From Rhodomicrobium sp. (GTDB lineage Bacteria > Pseudomonadota > Alphaproteobacteria > Rhizobiales > HXMU1428-3): a stretch of 64,000 bases of DNA. The stretch covers positions 1,206,419-1,270,418 of the forward strand of contig BQJK01000001.1 of assembly GCA_021604665.1 (NCBI GenBank). Direction: 5' to 3'. Positions 1 through 8,877 of this stretch are shown here, in pieces (positions within the stretch are counted from its first letter, which is position 1; each line of letters starts with the position of its first letter). Under the pieces are notes generated by a model, which was not told the DNA's origin, made no database searches, and saw nothing but the letters and a program-made list of their open reading frames with translations. A program made the position numbers and the translations under genes.

Positions 1-262
1 CAGCCCAGCCAATAGGCCCCTCAGTCGCAATATGCACAGCGTCAGGCGAAAATTCATCAAGCAACTTATCTAGCTGCCATGCTGTAACAAGGGATAATCT
101 AATTTCAGGATAAGTCGGACAGGGCACAGTTCTATAGCGATCAGGCGTCGCAAAGAAAACCTCATGCCCTTCAGCTAATAAAGCCTCTTCGACGCGTTGA
201 TAAGTCCTCACAACCCCATTTACCTGTGGGGTCCAGGCATCTGTCGCAATAAGAATGCGCAT
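1..262 (-). CDS. Glycosyltransferase, GT4-like (N-terminal part only)
   Basis: The reading frame starts at the ATG at 262 and runs off the left edge, so only about 87 N-terminal residues are visible. It begins MRILIATDAWTPQVNGVVRT, the typical opening of GT-B-fold family 4 glycosyltransferases of the mannosyltransferase type, where the NGV(V/A)RT segment lies near the acceptor site. It continues with PDRYRTVPCPTYPEIRLSL and the end of the first Rossmann half (DAVHIATEGPIGWA). Members move sugars from nucleotide sugars onto lipids or polysaccharides at the inner face of the membrane. The next gene upstream, the LpxH-like phosphoesterase, stops 1 bp before this start, so the two are probably co-transcribed and linked to envelope synthesis. 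The exact substrate cannot be told. Confidence 0.85.
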   Translation of the reverse strand, partial: MRILIATDAWTPQVNGVVRTYQRVEEALLAEGHEVFFATPDRYRTVPCPTYPEIRLSLVTAWQLDKLLDEFSPDAVHIATEGPIGWA

Positions 263-263
263 A

Positions 264-1112
264 TCAAGCGGCATCCACCAGTGGCTCATCTACTTTAACT
301 ACAAGTTTTTCATCTTCACTCTGCACTATGGTCTCTCCATTTACCCAGTGCAAAATCTCAAATCGACCGTCCATTGTTTCAGCCACAGCCGTGCAGCTTT
401 CAACCCAATCACCGGTATTAATATAAAGCACATCACCAATTTGCTTCATCGCCACCTGATGGATATGGCCGCAAATAACGCCATTTACATCATGTTTATT
501 GGCTTCGAGAGACAGCGCATTTTCAAACTCTCCAATGAAGTTAACCGCCTTCTTAACCCGCTGCTTCAGATAAGCAGAAAGCGACCAATATTCGAGCCCT
601 GCCTTGCGTCGCACCCAGTTGAAATGTGTGTTCATCCACAAGGCCGCGTTATAAGCCCAGTCCCCCATATGGGCCAGCCATTTAGCATGGCGCACTACAA
701 TATCGAACTCATCTCCATGGATAATCAGAAAACGCCGCCCATCTGCCGTCACATGCACATCCCGGCGCTTAAGCTCAATGCCGCCAATCTGCATACCGCA
801 ATAAGTTCTTAAAATCTCATCATGATTGCCAGGGATATAAATCATCTCGGTGCCCTTACGCACCCGGCGCAACAGCTTCTGCACAACATCATTGTGAGAT
901 TGATACCATTGTGGTTTTTTTCTAATTCTCCAAAAATCAATCAGATCACCGACCAGATAGATTTTTTCGGCTTCAACCGTCTTGAAAAATTCAAGAAACA
1001 GCTCAGCCTGACAAGCCCCAAGCCCAAGATGCAGGTCAGAGACAAACAGCGTGCGGTATTTTTTTGTCGTCGATTTCAAGGCCCTATTCTCCTGAAAGGC
1101 TCTACCAATCAT
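264..1112 (-). CDS. UDP-2,3-diacylglucosamine diphosphatase-like metallophosphoesterase
   Basis: A calcineurin-type phosphoesterase of the LpxH group (COG2908). The metal-binding motifs are in order: DLHLG (about residue 26), GDLIDFW (about 55), GNHD (about 95), HGDEFD (about 130) and GHIH (about 216). LpxH-type enzymes hydrolyse UDP-2,3-diacylglucosamine to lipid X in lipid A synthesis. Many alphaproteobacteria use LpxI for that step, so this homologue may act on a related lipid or nucleotide substrate. It is 282 aa from the first ATG, longer than E. coli LpxH (240). A TTG at 1079 has a better ribosome site (AGGAG about 10 nt upstream) and would give 271 aa starting just before the first motif. 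It is probably in an operon with the downstream glycosyltransferase, 1 bp away. Confidence 0.85.
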   Translation of the reverse strand: MIGRAFQENRALKSTTKKYRTLFVSDLHLGLGACQAELFLEFFKTVEAEKIYLVGDLIDFWRIRKKPQWYQSHNDVVQKLLRRVRKGTEMIYIPGNHDEILRTYCGMQIGGIELKRRDVHVTADGRRFLIIHGDEFDIVVRHAKWLAHMGDWAYNAALWMNTHFNWVRRKAGLEYWSLSAYLKQRVKKAVNFIGEFENALSLEANKHDVNGVICGHIHQVAMKQIGDVLYINTGDWVESCTAVAETMDGRFEILHWVNGETIVQSEDEKLVVKVDEPLVDAA

Positions 1113-1336
1113 TCTTCAGTCATCTGCCATATTCAAAATATAGATTTATGACAAATATATATAATCACCAAAATCTTGCTGCACAAAACCATAACTTCAT
1201 GACACTTTATAGAAACGCATCAGGGCCTTATTTAGTTTAAACAATTAATTATGACCGCAATATAAGTGAATGATGTTCTTATAATTATCAAAACTAAGCT
1301 GCAATATGTTTTAAAGTTAAGGAGGGTCAATACATA

Positions 1337-2206
1337 GTGAATTTGCATGATCACCTTCTAGCAGCGTTTCAACTAAAGCTACTAGATGCATCCCCCCTAA
1401 ACACAGGCTTTGGTGTCGCCGGCTATAAGGCTCTCGTGACAGAAGTAGGCCAAATCAAGCCCTATACAATCGCGATTAAATCCCGCCTCAACGCCCCCTC
1501 ATCTGAATTTACCCTTGAAGCCAGAATGCTAGAAGATCTCAGATCAGCAGGCTGGCCCATGCCCAAACCCCTGGCAAGCGATGCCCACACCCTCCTAATG
1601 GAATGGCTGGAAACTGATGGCAGCCCCCTCAGCAAAAACGGTGAAGCAGAGTTGGGCCAACAGCTAGCTCAATTACATAGTCAAAATACCAAAAGCTTCG
1701 GTTATGATTACAGCACCAGAATAGGCTCACTAGACCAACCAAACCCGCACGCAGAAAGCTGGGTTCCCTTCTTCCGTGAGCAACGGCTAGACTATATGGC
1801 CACAAAAGCGCATCAGGAAAATAAGCTGCCCTTGGAGCTTTTCAAACGGCTACAGAAGTTTCAAAAACAGCTAGAGGAGTACCTCCCTGAACCAGGCCAT
1901 CCAAGCCTTATTCATGGCGATATTTGGGGCGGCAACATCATCACGAATGATAATAAACTAAGCGGCCTCATAGACCCCGCCCTCTACCATGCCCATCCTG
2001 AAATTGAGTTGGCATTTACCCAGATGTTCAGCTCACTGGGGCAAAGCTTTTTCGAAGGCTACCAAACCACCACCAAGATTGACCCGGAATTCTTTTCCGA
2101 GCGCATCGAGATCTACAACCTCTACCCCACCCTCGTCCATGTCCGCCTGTTCGGCAGCTCTTATCTTCCTCCCATCGAGCAATGCCTCACCCGCTTTGGT
2201 TTTTAA
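1337..2206 (+). CDS. Fructosamine kinase family / aminoglycoside phosphotransferase-like protein
   Basis: A 289-aa protein-kinase-like phosphotransferase. It shows the catalytic loop HGDIWGGN (193-200), typical of the fructosamine kinase family, a metal-binding Asp in LIDPALYHAHPEIELA (about 213), and a candidate ATP-anchoring Lys in the N-lobe (AIK, about 48). FN3K-type enzymes phosphorylate ketosamines on glycated proteins so that they can be repaired; bacterial members may act on free ketosamines or ribulosamines. The GTG at 1337 is chosen because a strong ribosome site (AAGGAGGG, about 1319-1326) lies about 10 nt upstream. The gene stands alone on the plus strand and converges with the FadL gene. 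Confidence 0.85.
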   Translation: MNLHDHLLAAFQLKLLDASPLNTGFGVAGYKALVTEVGQIKPYTIAIKSRLNAPSSEFTLEARMLEDLRSAGWPMPKPLASDAHTLLMEWLETDGSPLSKNGEAELGQQLAQLHSQNTKSFGYDYSTRIGSLDQPNPHAESWVPFFREQRLDYMATKAHQENKLPLELFKRLQKFQKQLEEYLPEPGHPSLIHGDIWGGNIITNDNKLSGLIDPALYHAHPEIELAFTQMFSSLGQSFFEGYQTTTKIDPEFFSERIEIYNLYPTLVHVRLFGSSYLPPIEQCLTRFGF

Positions 2207-2235
2207 CCCCTCCTTCAAATCAGTCACCACCCGAC

Positions 2236-2264
2236 AAAAAACCGGCCCGGGATCTCCGGGCCGG
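2236..2264 (-). terminator. Rho-independent terminator of the FadL-type gene
   Basis: A 9-bp perfect GC-rich stem (CCGGCCCGG at 2242-2250 with CCGGGCCGG at 2256-2264) with a 5-nt loop. Read on the minus strand it is followed by a T-run (2236-2241). It lies about 40 bp past the stop codon at 2305, so it ends transcription of the porin gene. The convergent kinase gene ends just on its other side, but there is no T-run on the plus strand. Confidence 0.85.
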
Positions 2265-2304
2265 CCTTGTCAGTATTGCTATTCAGGGAAGAGGCGATTT
2301 GCGC

Positions 2305-3579
2305 CTAGTTATTAAACCCGGACAACAGACCAAAGGGACCATCAGCGCCCCATTTGGTTTTCATGCTGACACCGATAATATCAACAGAGCTCTCAGCTTC
2401 GCCGACGTAAGGGGAGGCCCCGTCTTGCAAATTAATATCACCATCTTCAACAAAGATATGCGTGTAAGCTAGATCGATAGATGTTTGCTCATTCCACTTA
2501 TAGGTCGCACCAACGCTTAACCACACACGGTCAGAGTCCGGCACATAGGCCAGCCTCTGCTCGGCTTCCTGAACAGGCGACCATTCATAGGCAACACCGC
2601 CTCTAACGGTCAGCTTGTCGCTATAGTCATATTCAAGACCGCCGGAGAGAAAATAGCCATCGTCCCAATTCGCTATGATTTCCAAACCGCCCGATCCAAC
2701 AATCGGCACACGGTCAAGCCTGCTCCAATTCGTCCACTCAAAAGTGGCCAAGAAACGAGTGCGATCATTGATAGATTGCCGCAAACTTACCGTTGCAATC
2801 TCCGGCTGATCCAAATCGCCGGAAATGGGTAGTGTATTACCTGGCAAGGACAAACCACCTTCTAGCTCGACCTCTAACATAGACCGATAACCAATACCGA
2901 TAGACGTACCCTCGGCAGGTTGCCACAGCAAACCAGCGGTATAACCGAATGACCAGTCGTCACCCTTAAGCACCCCGGTAGCCGTGTTGGAGGGAGTAGG
3001 AGGAGGCACAAGTGACTGGGACAGGCGCAGATCGGTATATTGAACTTGCAATCCTAGGCCGATCGACAAAGTTGGCGATACCTGATACCCAACAACAGGA
3101 TTAAAGTTATAGGTAGTCAGTTCCGATTTCAGGAACTCAAGCTGACCGCCCCAGTTTTTATCGTCTGCTTCGGTGCCAAGTCCAAAAGGCGCATTAAAAC
3201 CATAGCCAATTGTCCACTTGTCATTAATCCGATACGCCGCATAGCTACCAGGAACCAATGCTATTTTTCCAATATCATTTGCACCATCAGCAAATGGCGC
3301 AAGCGACGTGAGTTCAGAATCCGGAATGATCAGCGCGGCATGACTTTCCGTCGTCACGCCGGGACCAGCAATCGCGACACCCGCCGGGTTCCAAAATATT
3401 GTTGAAAGATCATACCCAGCCGCATTGCCGGCAAAAGCCGCACCAAGCCCTGAGGTAGACTGCTCACGTACAGCAAAACCGCCAGAAAGGGCCGTGGTTG
3501 AAAGAGCGGTGCTTGTAACAGCACCAGCCAGTAATAGGGCACTTGCCCCAAAAGCTAATTTTTTCGAATTTTGACGCAT
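2305..3579 (-). CDS. FadL/OmpP1/TodX-family outer membrane transporter
   Basis: An outer-membrane beta-barrel of the long-chain fatty acid / aromatic hydrocarbon channel family, about 424 aa, the usual size. A signal peptide (hydrophobic FGASALLLAGAVTSTAL) is followed by SGGFAVREQSTSGLGAAFAG and a WNPAGVA segment, the conserved N-terminal hatch signature of FadL proteins. The rest alternates amphipathic strands and ends with the aromatic-rich barrel closure. It takes up hydrophobic substrates passively across the outer membrane. An upstream in-frame ATG at 3594 sits directly against AGGGG with no spacing. The ATG at 3579 has GGGGAT at proper spacing and gives a cleaner signal peptide, so it is preferred. 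The gene is monocistronic with its own terminator. Confidence 0.88.
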   Translation of the reverse strand: MRQNSKKLAFGASALLLAGAVTSTALSTTALSGGFAVREQSTSGLGAAFAGNAAGYDLSTIFWNPAGVAIAGPGVTTESHAALIIPDSELTSLAPFADGANDIGKIALVPGSYAAYRINDKWTIGYGFNAPFGLGTEADDKNWGGQLEFLKSELTTYNFNPVVGYQVSPTLSIGLGLQVQYTDLRLSQSLVPPPTPSNTATGVLKGDDWSFGYTAGLLWQPAEGTSIGIGYRSMLEVELEGGLSLPGNTLPISGDLDQPEIATVSLRQSINDRTRFLATFEWTNWSRLDRVPIVGSGGLEIIANWDDGYFLSGGLEYDYSDKLTVRGGVAYEWSPVQEAEQRLAYVPDSDRVWLSVGATYKWNEQTSIDLAYTHIFVEDGDINLQDGASPYVGEAESSVDIIGVSMKTKWGADGPFGLLSGFNN

Positions 3580-3935
3580 ACTAAAGATCCCCATCCCCTA
3601 GGTATCCTTCATCCAATGCATTAGCATAAGATGTTACCTATCTTCAAAAGCCTAACCAAACGCCACCTGTTAGGCAATCGGTAGAATTTTAGGCAGGGTG
3701 CGAATCAAAGCATTTAATAGAACCGGATAAAAACAACCATCGGTTTAAGTCAAGAGCAAATCAAACTGACACAGGGGAAATATCTTGAATTATTAACAAC
3801 TTATTCCACCCACCCAGAAATGCCCAAAACAGCCGATTTAAACAGCCACAACATAAAAAAGGGCCATCCACAGAGGATAGCCCTAAATTATACTGACGAT
3901 CTGTTGCTATGAAAGCACAGCTATTTCATGATTTA
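3580..3935. other. Intergenic region upstream of the FadL-type gene
   Basis: About 340 bp, AT-rich, without a credible reading frame on either strand. It must hold the promoter of the FadL-type gene, but I could not pick a convincing -35/-10 pair. Its left part contains the terminator of the small secreted protein gene (3855-3883). Confidence 0.5.
3855..3883 (-). terminator. Rho-independent terminator of the RND / secreted-protein operon
   Basis: On the minus strand the stem made by GGGCCATCC (3861-3869) and GGATAGCCC (3875-3883), with one mismatch, is followed by six T's (3855-3860). It sits about 50 bp after the stop codon at 3936 and closes the two-gene unit 6807-3936. Confidence 0.8.
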
Positions 3936-4430
3936 TTACCGCCGCAACGGAATAGACACCCTATTTCCGTTAGACCGAATGTAGATGGAGTGGCGTGACC
4001 GGCTGGAAAGGCGCAAGCTCATGCTGCCTTTTGTACTTGAGCCACCAAATGAAAGATTAGAGGATTTAGAACTGGCCCGGCCTGAAAGCCAACCGCTTTT
4101 GCCAAATTGAGACTCGCTCCATGAACCTTTCACCTTGCTGCCAATCACCCTGGCATCGACGCTAACATTCACGAAATAACCAGGCCCCGAACATTTCAGG
4201 CTCATGATCAATGAGCGCCCTGGTGTCGAATAGCTAGCCCGGCATTTAATTCTCTCTTTTTTGCCTTTAATAATCGCAGTCGCCCCGGCGCTACGCCATT
4301 TTCCAGCAACCTTCTTAAATGGATTAGCAGAGGCGGCATTAATGCTGCCCATTGTCAAAATCGCAAAAACAACGCCCATCGCTGTCGTTTTCACAAAAGA
4401 AGACCACGCATTTTGCAAGTCTGGTTTCAT
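3936..4430 (-). CDS. Small secreted Ser/Arg-rich protein, unknown function
   Basis: A 164-aa protein that I do not recognise. It has an N-terminal hydrophobic segment (VVFAILTMGSINAASA) with a likely signal-peptidase site near residue 36, followed by a basic, Ser/Gly-rich mature part (about 128 aa) with many short alternating strands and two Cys. Sequences such as GKWRSAGATAIIKG, GSWSES and GWLSGRAS look like a small beta-sheet domain. It lies 16 bp after the RND exporter gene and shares its terminator, so it is probably made with the exporter and works in the periplasm. The start has AGGGAC about 9 nt upstream. Whether it is a substrate or partner of the exporter is unknown. Confidence 0.7.
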   Translation of the reverse strand: MKPDLQNAWSSFVKTTAMGVVFAILTMGSINAASANPFKKVAGKWRSAGATAIIKGKKERIKCRASYSTPGRSLIMSLKCSGPGYFVNVSVDARVIGSKVKGSWSESQFGKSGWLSGRASSKSSNLSFGGSSTKGSMSLRLSSRSRHSIYIRSNGNRVSIPLRR

Positions 4431-4446
4431 AAAATTAAGTCCCTGT

Positions 4447-6807
4447 TTATGCAGCCGGTTTTTCTGGAGCAGTTATGTCACGCCCCAGTTTTTCACGGCA
4501 GGTCGATATAATGATAGCCGGCAAAATAAACAAATCAGCCAGCAAGGCAGCAATAAGAGTTGTCATCGCAAGGCTACCAAATTGGCGCATTGACGGCAAC
4601 TCACTAAGAATTGTAACCGCAAGCCCGCAAACCAGCACAGCAGTGGTCAGCATTAGCACGGGCCCAATATGTAAAAGCGTATTTTTCACAGCCTCTTGTT
4701 GGCTCTCAGTCCGCGAGCGCTCAAGATGCAGGCGGTTAAGAAAGTGAATGCTATCATCTACAGCGAGACCAAAGGCGACAGTCAGCCCAATCACGCTGGC
4801 ATATTCAAGCCCAAGATTTTGCAGATAAAGCCCCGCACCAGCCGCCGCAATGGGCAGCAAGTTCGGCACGATAGATAGAAACGCCACCTCTCGCGATCTA
4901 AAGGCAAAGCCAATAAGAATGATCACCATAACAATTGCCCCAAGCAGACCCCGGTTCAATTGATTTATCATGGTCGAGCTTTGAATAGCCGAGACAGAAG
5001 ATAGCCCGGTCACCCGTATTGACAGCTCATGCCCCTCAGGCAGGTTCTTATGTATCTCAGCTTTAATACCTTCGAGAATAGGCAGTGTATCTTTGGCATC
5101 AATATCAGGCACCCGCCCGGTAATGATCGCCGCATTATTCTTCTCATTGACAAACCTGGTCAGCAAATGCACTGGCATTTTATCCAGATATTCCCCAAGC
5201 GATTTAGGGCTGGCAGCTTCCGCGCCTTCATTATCTCTGAGCCATTTGCGAAGTGCCGCAACAGACCAGACATTCGCAACCCCCGCCTGTTCTTCCATAA
5301 TCCGGTGGGCTTCTTCAATGCCGTCCAAAATTTCAGGATCTTTCCGCAGCGATTTACCCTCAGGCCACTCAACCAGAATGTGCAGCGGTGTCGCCCCTTC
5401 AAGGAATTTGTCAATCCTGCTAGATGTTTCAATACTGTCCTTACCGGTCGGCACCTGGTCAGAAAGCCGATATTGCGCGTTCAATTGGCTATGCATAATA
5501 CTAAACAGCACGGCCATAGAGATGCCAATAATAGTCATGGCAAGATGGCGCGGTGTAATCCAGTTAGCTAGTTTGCCCGAAAGATCTTCCAGCCAATTGA
5601 GGGCCTTCGAATGTTTATGTTCTTCCGCTCGGAACTTATCCTCATTGCGCATCATCAGCGCTGTTAAGGTCGGCACCACCAGAATAACCGCCGTAAACGC
5701 CATCAGAGTAGAAAGCGCAGCCGCAAGGCCAAACTGGCGAATAAGCCCGGAATCTGTGTAGGCAAGGCTGGCCATAGCAAGTGAGGTCGTCAACGATGTC
5801 AGTACACAAGCCGGCCCCACATTAAGCACAGCCATTTTAGTGGCCTCAAATCGGTCTAGCCCCTTGGTGATATTTCGCCTGATCGAATAAACCATATGCA
5901 TGGCATCCGAAAGCGCAATCACCATCACCAGCGGCGGTATGACATTTACAAATGTATTCAGTTGAAAGCCCATATGGCCAAGCAGCCCAAGCGACCAAAG
6001 AACAGAAAGCGCCGGGCAAACAGAGGCAATAAATACCAATGTCGGACGGCGGAAAAACGCCAGACTAATCGCAAAGCCAACAATAAAGCCAATGGTGTTA
6101 AAGATCAGCCGGTCACGTTTGATAGCGGATTTAATTTCCTGTCTCATAACAGGAATGCCAGCCACATCAACGGAATAGCCTTTATAAGGCTCAAGCGCCT
6201 GCTCGGCAGCCAGCCTCACATCGCTCATCGCGCTCGACATATCCTTGCTGGATTTAATTTCATTTTTAATAGATAAAACCACAAGCGCAATCTGCTCGCC
6301 ATTCTTACCCGGCTCAGAGATCATCTTGCCATAAACAAGCGGATGCTCCTTGATCCCCTTAACAACAAGGTCAAACCCCTCCCCAAGTTTCGGGATCTCA
6401 CTCGGGATCATCGGCGGCGCGTAGCCTTCTTTATTAGGCGCACCGCGCATGGAAAAGAGGGAAAGTGCCCCATCAACAGAATCAACAAATTCCAGCTCCT
6501 GATGGACATCACGGATAGCAGCAAGTCCCGTTGGGCTTAAAAGCTCATTGCCTTCAATAACAACCAGAACATCGCGCTCGCTGGAGGGGAAAAGTTTACT
6601 CATCGCTTTATAGTCACTAAAGACTTCAGAGTCAGAGCGGAACAAATCGCTCAAAGCATCATCTGTTTCCAGCTTCATCACACCGGTTGCACAGAAGGCA
6701 GAAAAGATGCCAATGACCAGCAAAGCAATCCACGGGGAACGCAATGGCAGCAGCCCCACTCGCTCTATGCCAAATCCAAGCGATTTTAAAAAATTAAGCG
6801 ACATCAT
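4447..6807 (-). CDS. RND superfamily / MMPL-type exporter
   Basis: A 786-aa inner-membrane transporter with the two-fold RND layout: one TM helix, a large periplasmic loop, five to six TM helices, then the same again. The duplicated TM4 signatures are visible as IALSDAMHM in the first half and GLAVDDSIHF in the second; these acidic residues carry protons in RND pumps. At 786 aa it is the size of the COG1033 'predicted exporter' group, clearly shorter than the ~1050-aa tripartite drug pumps. Members move lipids, hopanoids or other hydrophobic molecules to the outer envelope. The substrate cannot be read from sequence. It forms an operon with the secreted protein gene at 3936. Start at ATG 6807 preceded by GAGAG. 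Confidence 0.88.
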   Translation of the reverse strand: MMSLNFLKSLGFGIERVGLLPLRSPWIALLVIGIFSAFCATGVMKLETDDALSDLFRSDSEVFSDYKAMSKLFPSSERDVLVVIEGNELLSPTGLAAIRDVHQELEFVDSVDGALSLFSMRGAPNKEGYAPPMIPSEIPKLGEGFDLVVKGIKEHPLVYGKMISEPGKNGEQIALVVLSIKNEIKSSKDMSSAMSDVRLAAEQALEPYKGYSVDVAGIPVMRQEIKSAIKRDRLIFNTIGFIVGFAISLAFFRRPTLVFIASVCPALSVLWSLGLLGHMGFQLNTFVNVIPPLVMVIALSDAMHMVYSIRRNITKGLDRFEATKMAVLNVGPACVLTSLTTSLAMASLAYTDSGLIRQFGLAAALSTLMAFTAVILVVPTLTALMMRNEDKFRAEEHKHSKALNWLEDLSGKLANWITPRHLAMTIIGISMAVLFSIMHSQLNAQYRLSDQVPTGKDSIETSSRIDKFLEGATPLHILVEWPEGKSLRKDPEILDGIEEAHRIMEEQAGVANVWSVAALRKWLRDNEGAEAASPKSLGEYLDKMPVHLLTRFVNEKNNAAIITGRVPDIDAKDTLPILEGIKAEIHKNLPEGHELSIRVTGLSSVSAIQSSTMINQLNRGLLGAIVMVIILIGFAFRSREVAFLSIVPNLLPIAAAGAGLYLQNLGLEYASVIGLTVAFGLAVDDSIHFLNRLHLERSRTESQQEAVKNTLLHIGPVLMLTTAVLVCGLAVTILSELPSMRQFGSLAMTTLIAALLADLFILPAIIISTCREKLGRDITAPEKPAA

Positions 6808-7072
6808 ACTCTCTAAAACACTCTAGTTTTGTAGGTTCAAGCCCCATAAAAAGCCAAACCAATCCAATTAAATACCCCGATTGTCATCAGAAAACCGGTT
6901 AAGAACTGCTATTAATGCGAGAAACAAGCCAAATTTATGAAGACTGTGCCCTCAAGGGCTTATTTCTATCGGTATTTTAAGTCAATGCACGTTTTTGCGT
7001 ATCTTATGGTTTACGCCAGCGCAGACCCCTGAATATACGAAACGTCTTAAACATTTATTGGCCAAAACTAAA

Positions 7073-7933
7073 TTAGGCATTTAGCAGCAGATTTACCGGC
7101 CCCGGCCCATGCCCAAAATTCATAGAATGAGAGCGTTTCAGCCCCTCGGTTAACCACACCTTAGCTAGCCTGATAGCGCTAGATAACCCCTCACCTTTAG
7201 CTAAATACGCGGCTATGGCCGAAGATAAGGCGCAACCGGTACCATGAGTGTTGACCGTATCAACAAAGGGAGCTTCAAACATATCGACGACATCCCCGGT
7301 CACGAACACGTCCACAGCAGACTGCGGCAAATCATCGCCCAGCTCACCAAGATGCCCCCCTTTTAATAAAACAGCAGAAGCCTCCATAGCCAAAAGTGCC
7401 TTAGCCTGACACACCATTTCATCAACACTGCTGACAGGTGGTTCATTTAGGAACATTCCAGCTTCAGCAAGATTAGGGGTAATGAGACTAGCTAACGGAA
7501 AGAGAGTATCCCGCACAGCATGGCGAACTTTGGCATTTCCCAAAGGCGAACCTGTGCCAGAAATTAGCGGCGTATCAAGCACCACATGCTCAATCCCCAC
7601 ATCCGCGAGACGAGAGGCAATCACCGCTGCATTCTCTTCTGAACCAACCATTCCAATCTTGACAGATTTAATCGGCAAATCCTCTAACACCGCATCAAGC
7701 TGGGCTGCCACAATCTCACTCGGAACAACATGAACAGCCTGTACGCCTGTGGTGTTCTGCGCTGTAACCGCCGTGATAACTGATGCCCCAAAGCAAGACA
7801 GCGAGGTAAAGCTCTTCAGATCAACCTGTATGCCAGCCCCGCCAGAACTATCAGAACCGGCAATGGTCAATACAACATCAACATTGGTATCGGCATCAGC
7901 GGTCGCAATTTGGTTATCTTCTAAAACTGTCAT
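7073..7933 (-). CDS. thiD: Hydroxymethylpyrimidine / phosphomethylpyrimidine kinase ThiD
   Basis: A 286-aa ribokinase-fold kinase for two steps of thiamin synthesis: HMP to HMP-P and HMP-P to HMP-PP. Visible features are the N-terminal substrate site VLTIAGSDSSGGAGIQVDLK, the LTPNLAEA-like segment (SLITPNLAEAGM), the VLLKGGHL motif and the anion hole/catalytic base motif DTVNTHGTGCALSSAIAA. Length is normal (about 265-285). It is the last gene of the long minus-strand block, 65 bp after the ccdA-like gene. Thiamin pyrophosphate is the cofactor of the transketolase made in the same block, which may explain the linkage but does not prove it. Start at ATG 7933 with GGAG 7 nt upstream. Confidence 0.93.
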   Translation of the reverse strand: MTVLEDNQIATADADTNVDVVLTIAGSDSSGGAGIQVDLKSFTSLSCFGASVITAVTAQNTTGVQAVHVVPSEIVAAQLDAVLEDLPIKSVKIGMVGSEENAAVIASRLADVGIEHVVLDTPLISGTGSPLGNAKVRHAVRDTLFPLASLITPNLAEAGMFLNEPPVSSVDEMVCQAKALLAMEASAVLLKGGHLGELGDDLPQSAVDVFVTGDVVDMFEAPFVDTVNTHGTGCALSSAIAAYLAKGEGLSSAIRLAKVWLTEGLKRSHSMNFGHGPGPVNLLLNA

Positions 7934-7997
7934 TCTTGCTCCAGGTTATTATCTTGCGAGCAGCATATTACCGCTGCGCTCACAATTTAGATCATCT

Positions 7998-8819
7998 TTA
8001 GTCCACCGGCGACAAAATCTTATCGGCCACATCATCAGGCACCAGTAACTTCTCAACAGATTGCATCCATTCAAAGTTTTCCAGCAACCAGGTCGAAAAG
8101 CCATTGAGAGAAATCCAGCTATAAGACCAATCCAGCGTGGCATTGATAAACAGCAGCCCCACAATGATAAGCAGGATCCCGGAGATTTTCTCCATCGTGC
8201 CGAGATGACGTTGGAATTTTTGTATAAAATTCAAAAATGGCTGTATCAGCACTGCCGCCAGAACAAAGGGAATGCCAAGGCCAAGCGAATAAAACATCAG
8301 CATTGTTATGCCCCGGCTAACAGTGCTGGAATCCGCTGCAATCGACATAACAGGGGAAAGAATAGGCCCGATGCAGGGCGTCCAACCAAAAGCAAATGCC
8401 AGCCCCATAACAAAGGCGCCGACGATGCTCACATTTGTAGAGGATGTTTGAAACCGTGTGTCACGGTATAAAAGACCAATTCGAAACACGCCCAGAAAAT
8501 GCAGTCCAAAGATAAGGATCACAACACCTGCGATACGGGTCAGCACTAATTTATAACCAAGCAGCAGCTGCCCAAAGGCTGATGCTCCCGCCCCCAGCGC
8601 TACAAATATCGTGGTGAAACCCAGCACAAAAAATACAGCTGCCAGAATAATCCGCCCATGCACATGGGGCGGAAGCTTCTTTTCAGTGCCCGAAAGCTCA
8701 TCAAAAGTCACACCACCAAGATAACAGAGATAAGGCGGCACCAATGGCAGCACGCAGGGCGAGAGAAAACTCAACAGCCCTGCAAGCATAATAAAGAAAT
8801 AGAGCAACAGATCAGCCAA
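7998..8819 (-). CDS. ccdA: CcdA/SoxV-like membrane thiol-disulfide transporter
   Basis: A 273-aa inner-membrane protein of the CcdA/DsbD-beta family with six predicted TM helices. The two conserved Cys that carry electrons are in FLSPCVLPLVPPYL (C22) and FGWTPCIGPIL (about 150). CcdA passes reducing power from cytoplasmic thioredoxin to the periplasm, for cytochrome c maturation. SoxV, a CcdA homologue found in sox clusters, keeps SoxYZ reduced. The place directly after soxXA (58 bp) argues for a SoxV-like role or for haem attachment to SoxX and SoxA; no soxW thioredoxin is present here. The start is a TTG at 8819, supported by GGAG 6 nt upstream. Confidence 0.88.
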   Translation of the reverse strand: MADLLLYFFIMLAGLLSFLSPCVLPLVPPYLCYLGGVTFDELSGTEKKLPPHVHGRIILAAVFFVLGFTTIFVALGAGASAFGQLLLGYKLVLTRIAGVVILIFGLHFLGVFRIGLLYRDTRFQTSSTNVSIVGAFVMGLAFAFGWTPCIGPILSPVMSIAADSSTVSRGITMLMFYSLGLGIPFVLAAVLIQPFLNFIQKFQRHLGTMEKISGILLIIVGLLFINATLDWSYSWISLNGFSTWLLENFEWMQSVEKLLVPDDVADKILSPVD

Positions 8820-8877
8820 TGTGAACTCCAGTAAAAAATTTGAAATTTAAAGATTTAAGGTGTGAAACGGTATTTAA

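Noticed and set aside
1989-2472. Plus-strand frames overlapping the end of the kinase gene and the FadL gene
   Set aside because: They are frame-shifted shadows rich in Pro/Ser and cross the terminator hairpin at 2242-2264.
5029-5761. Long plus-strand open frames opposite the RND exporter gene
   Set aside because: They have no recognisable domain, no ribosome site and lie fully antisense to a well-supported conserved gene.
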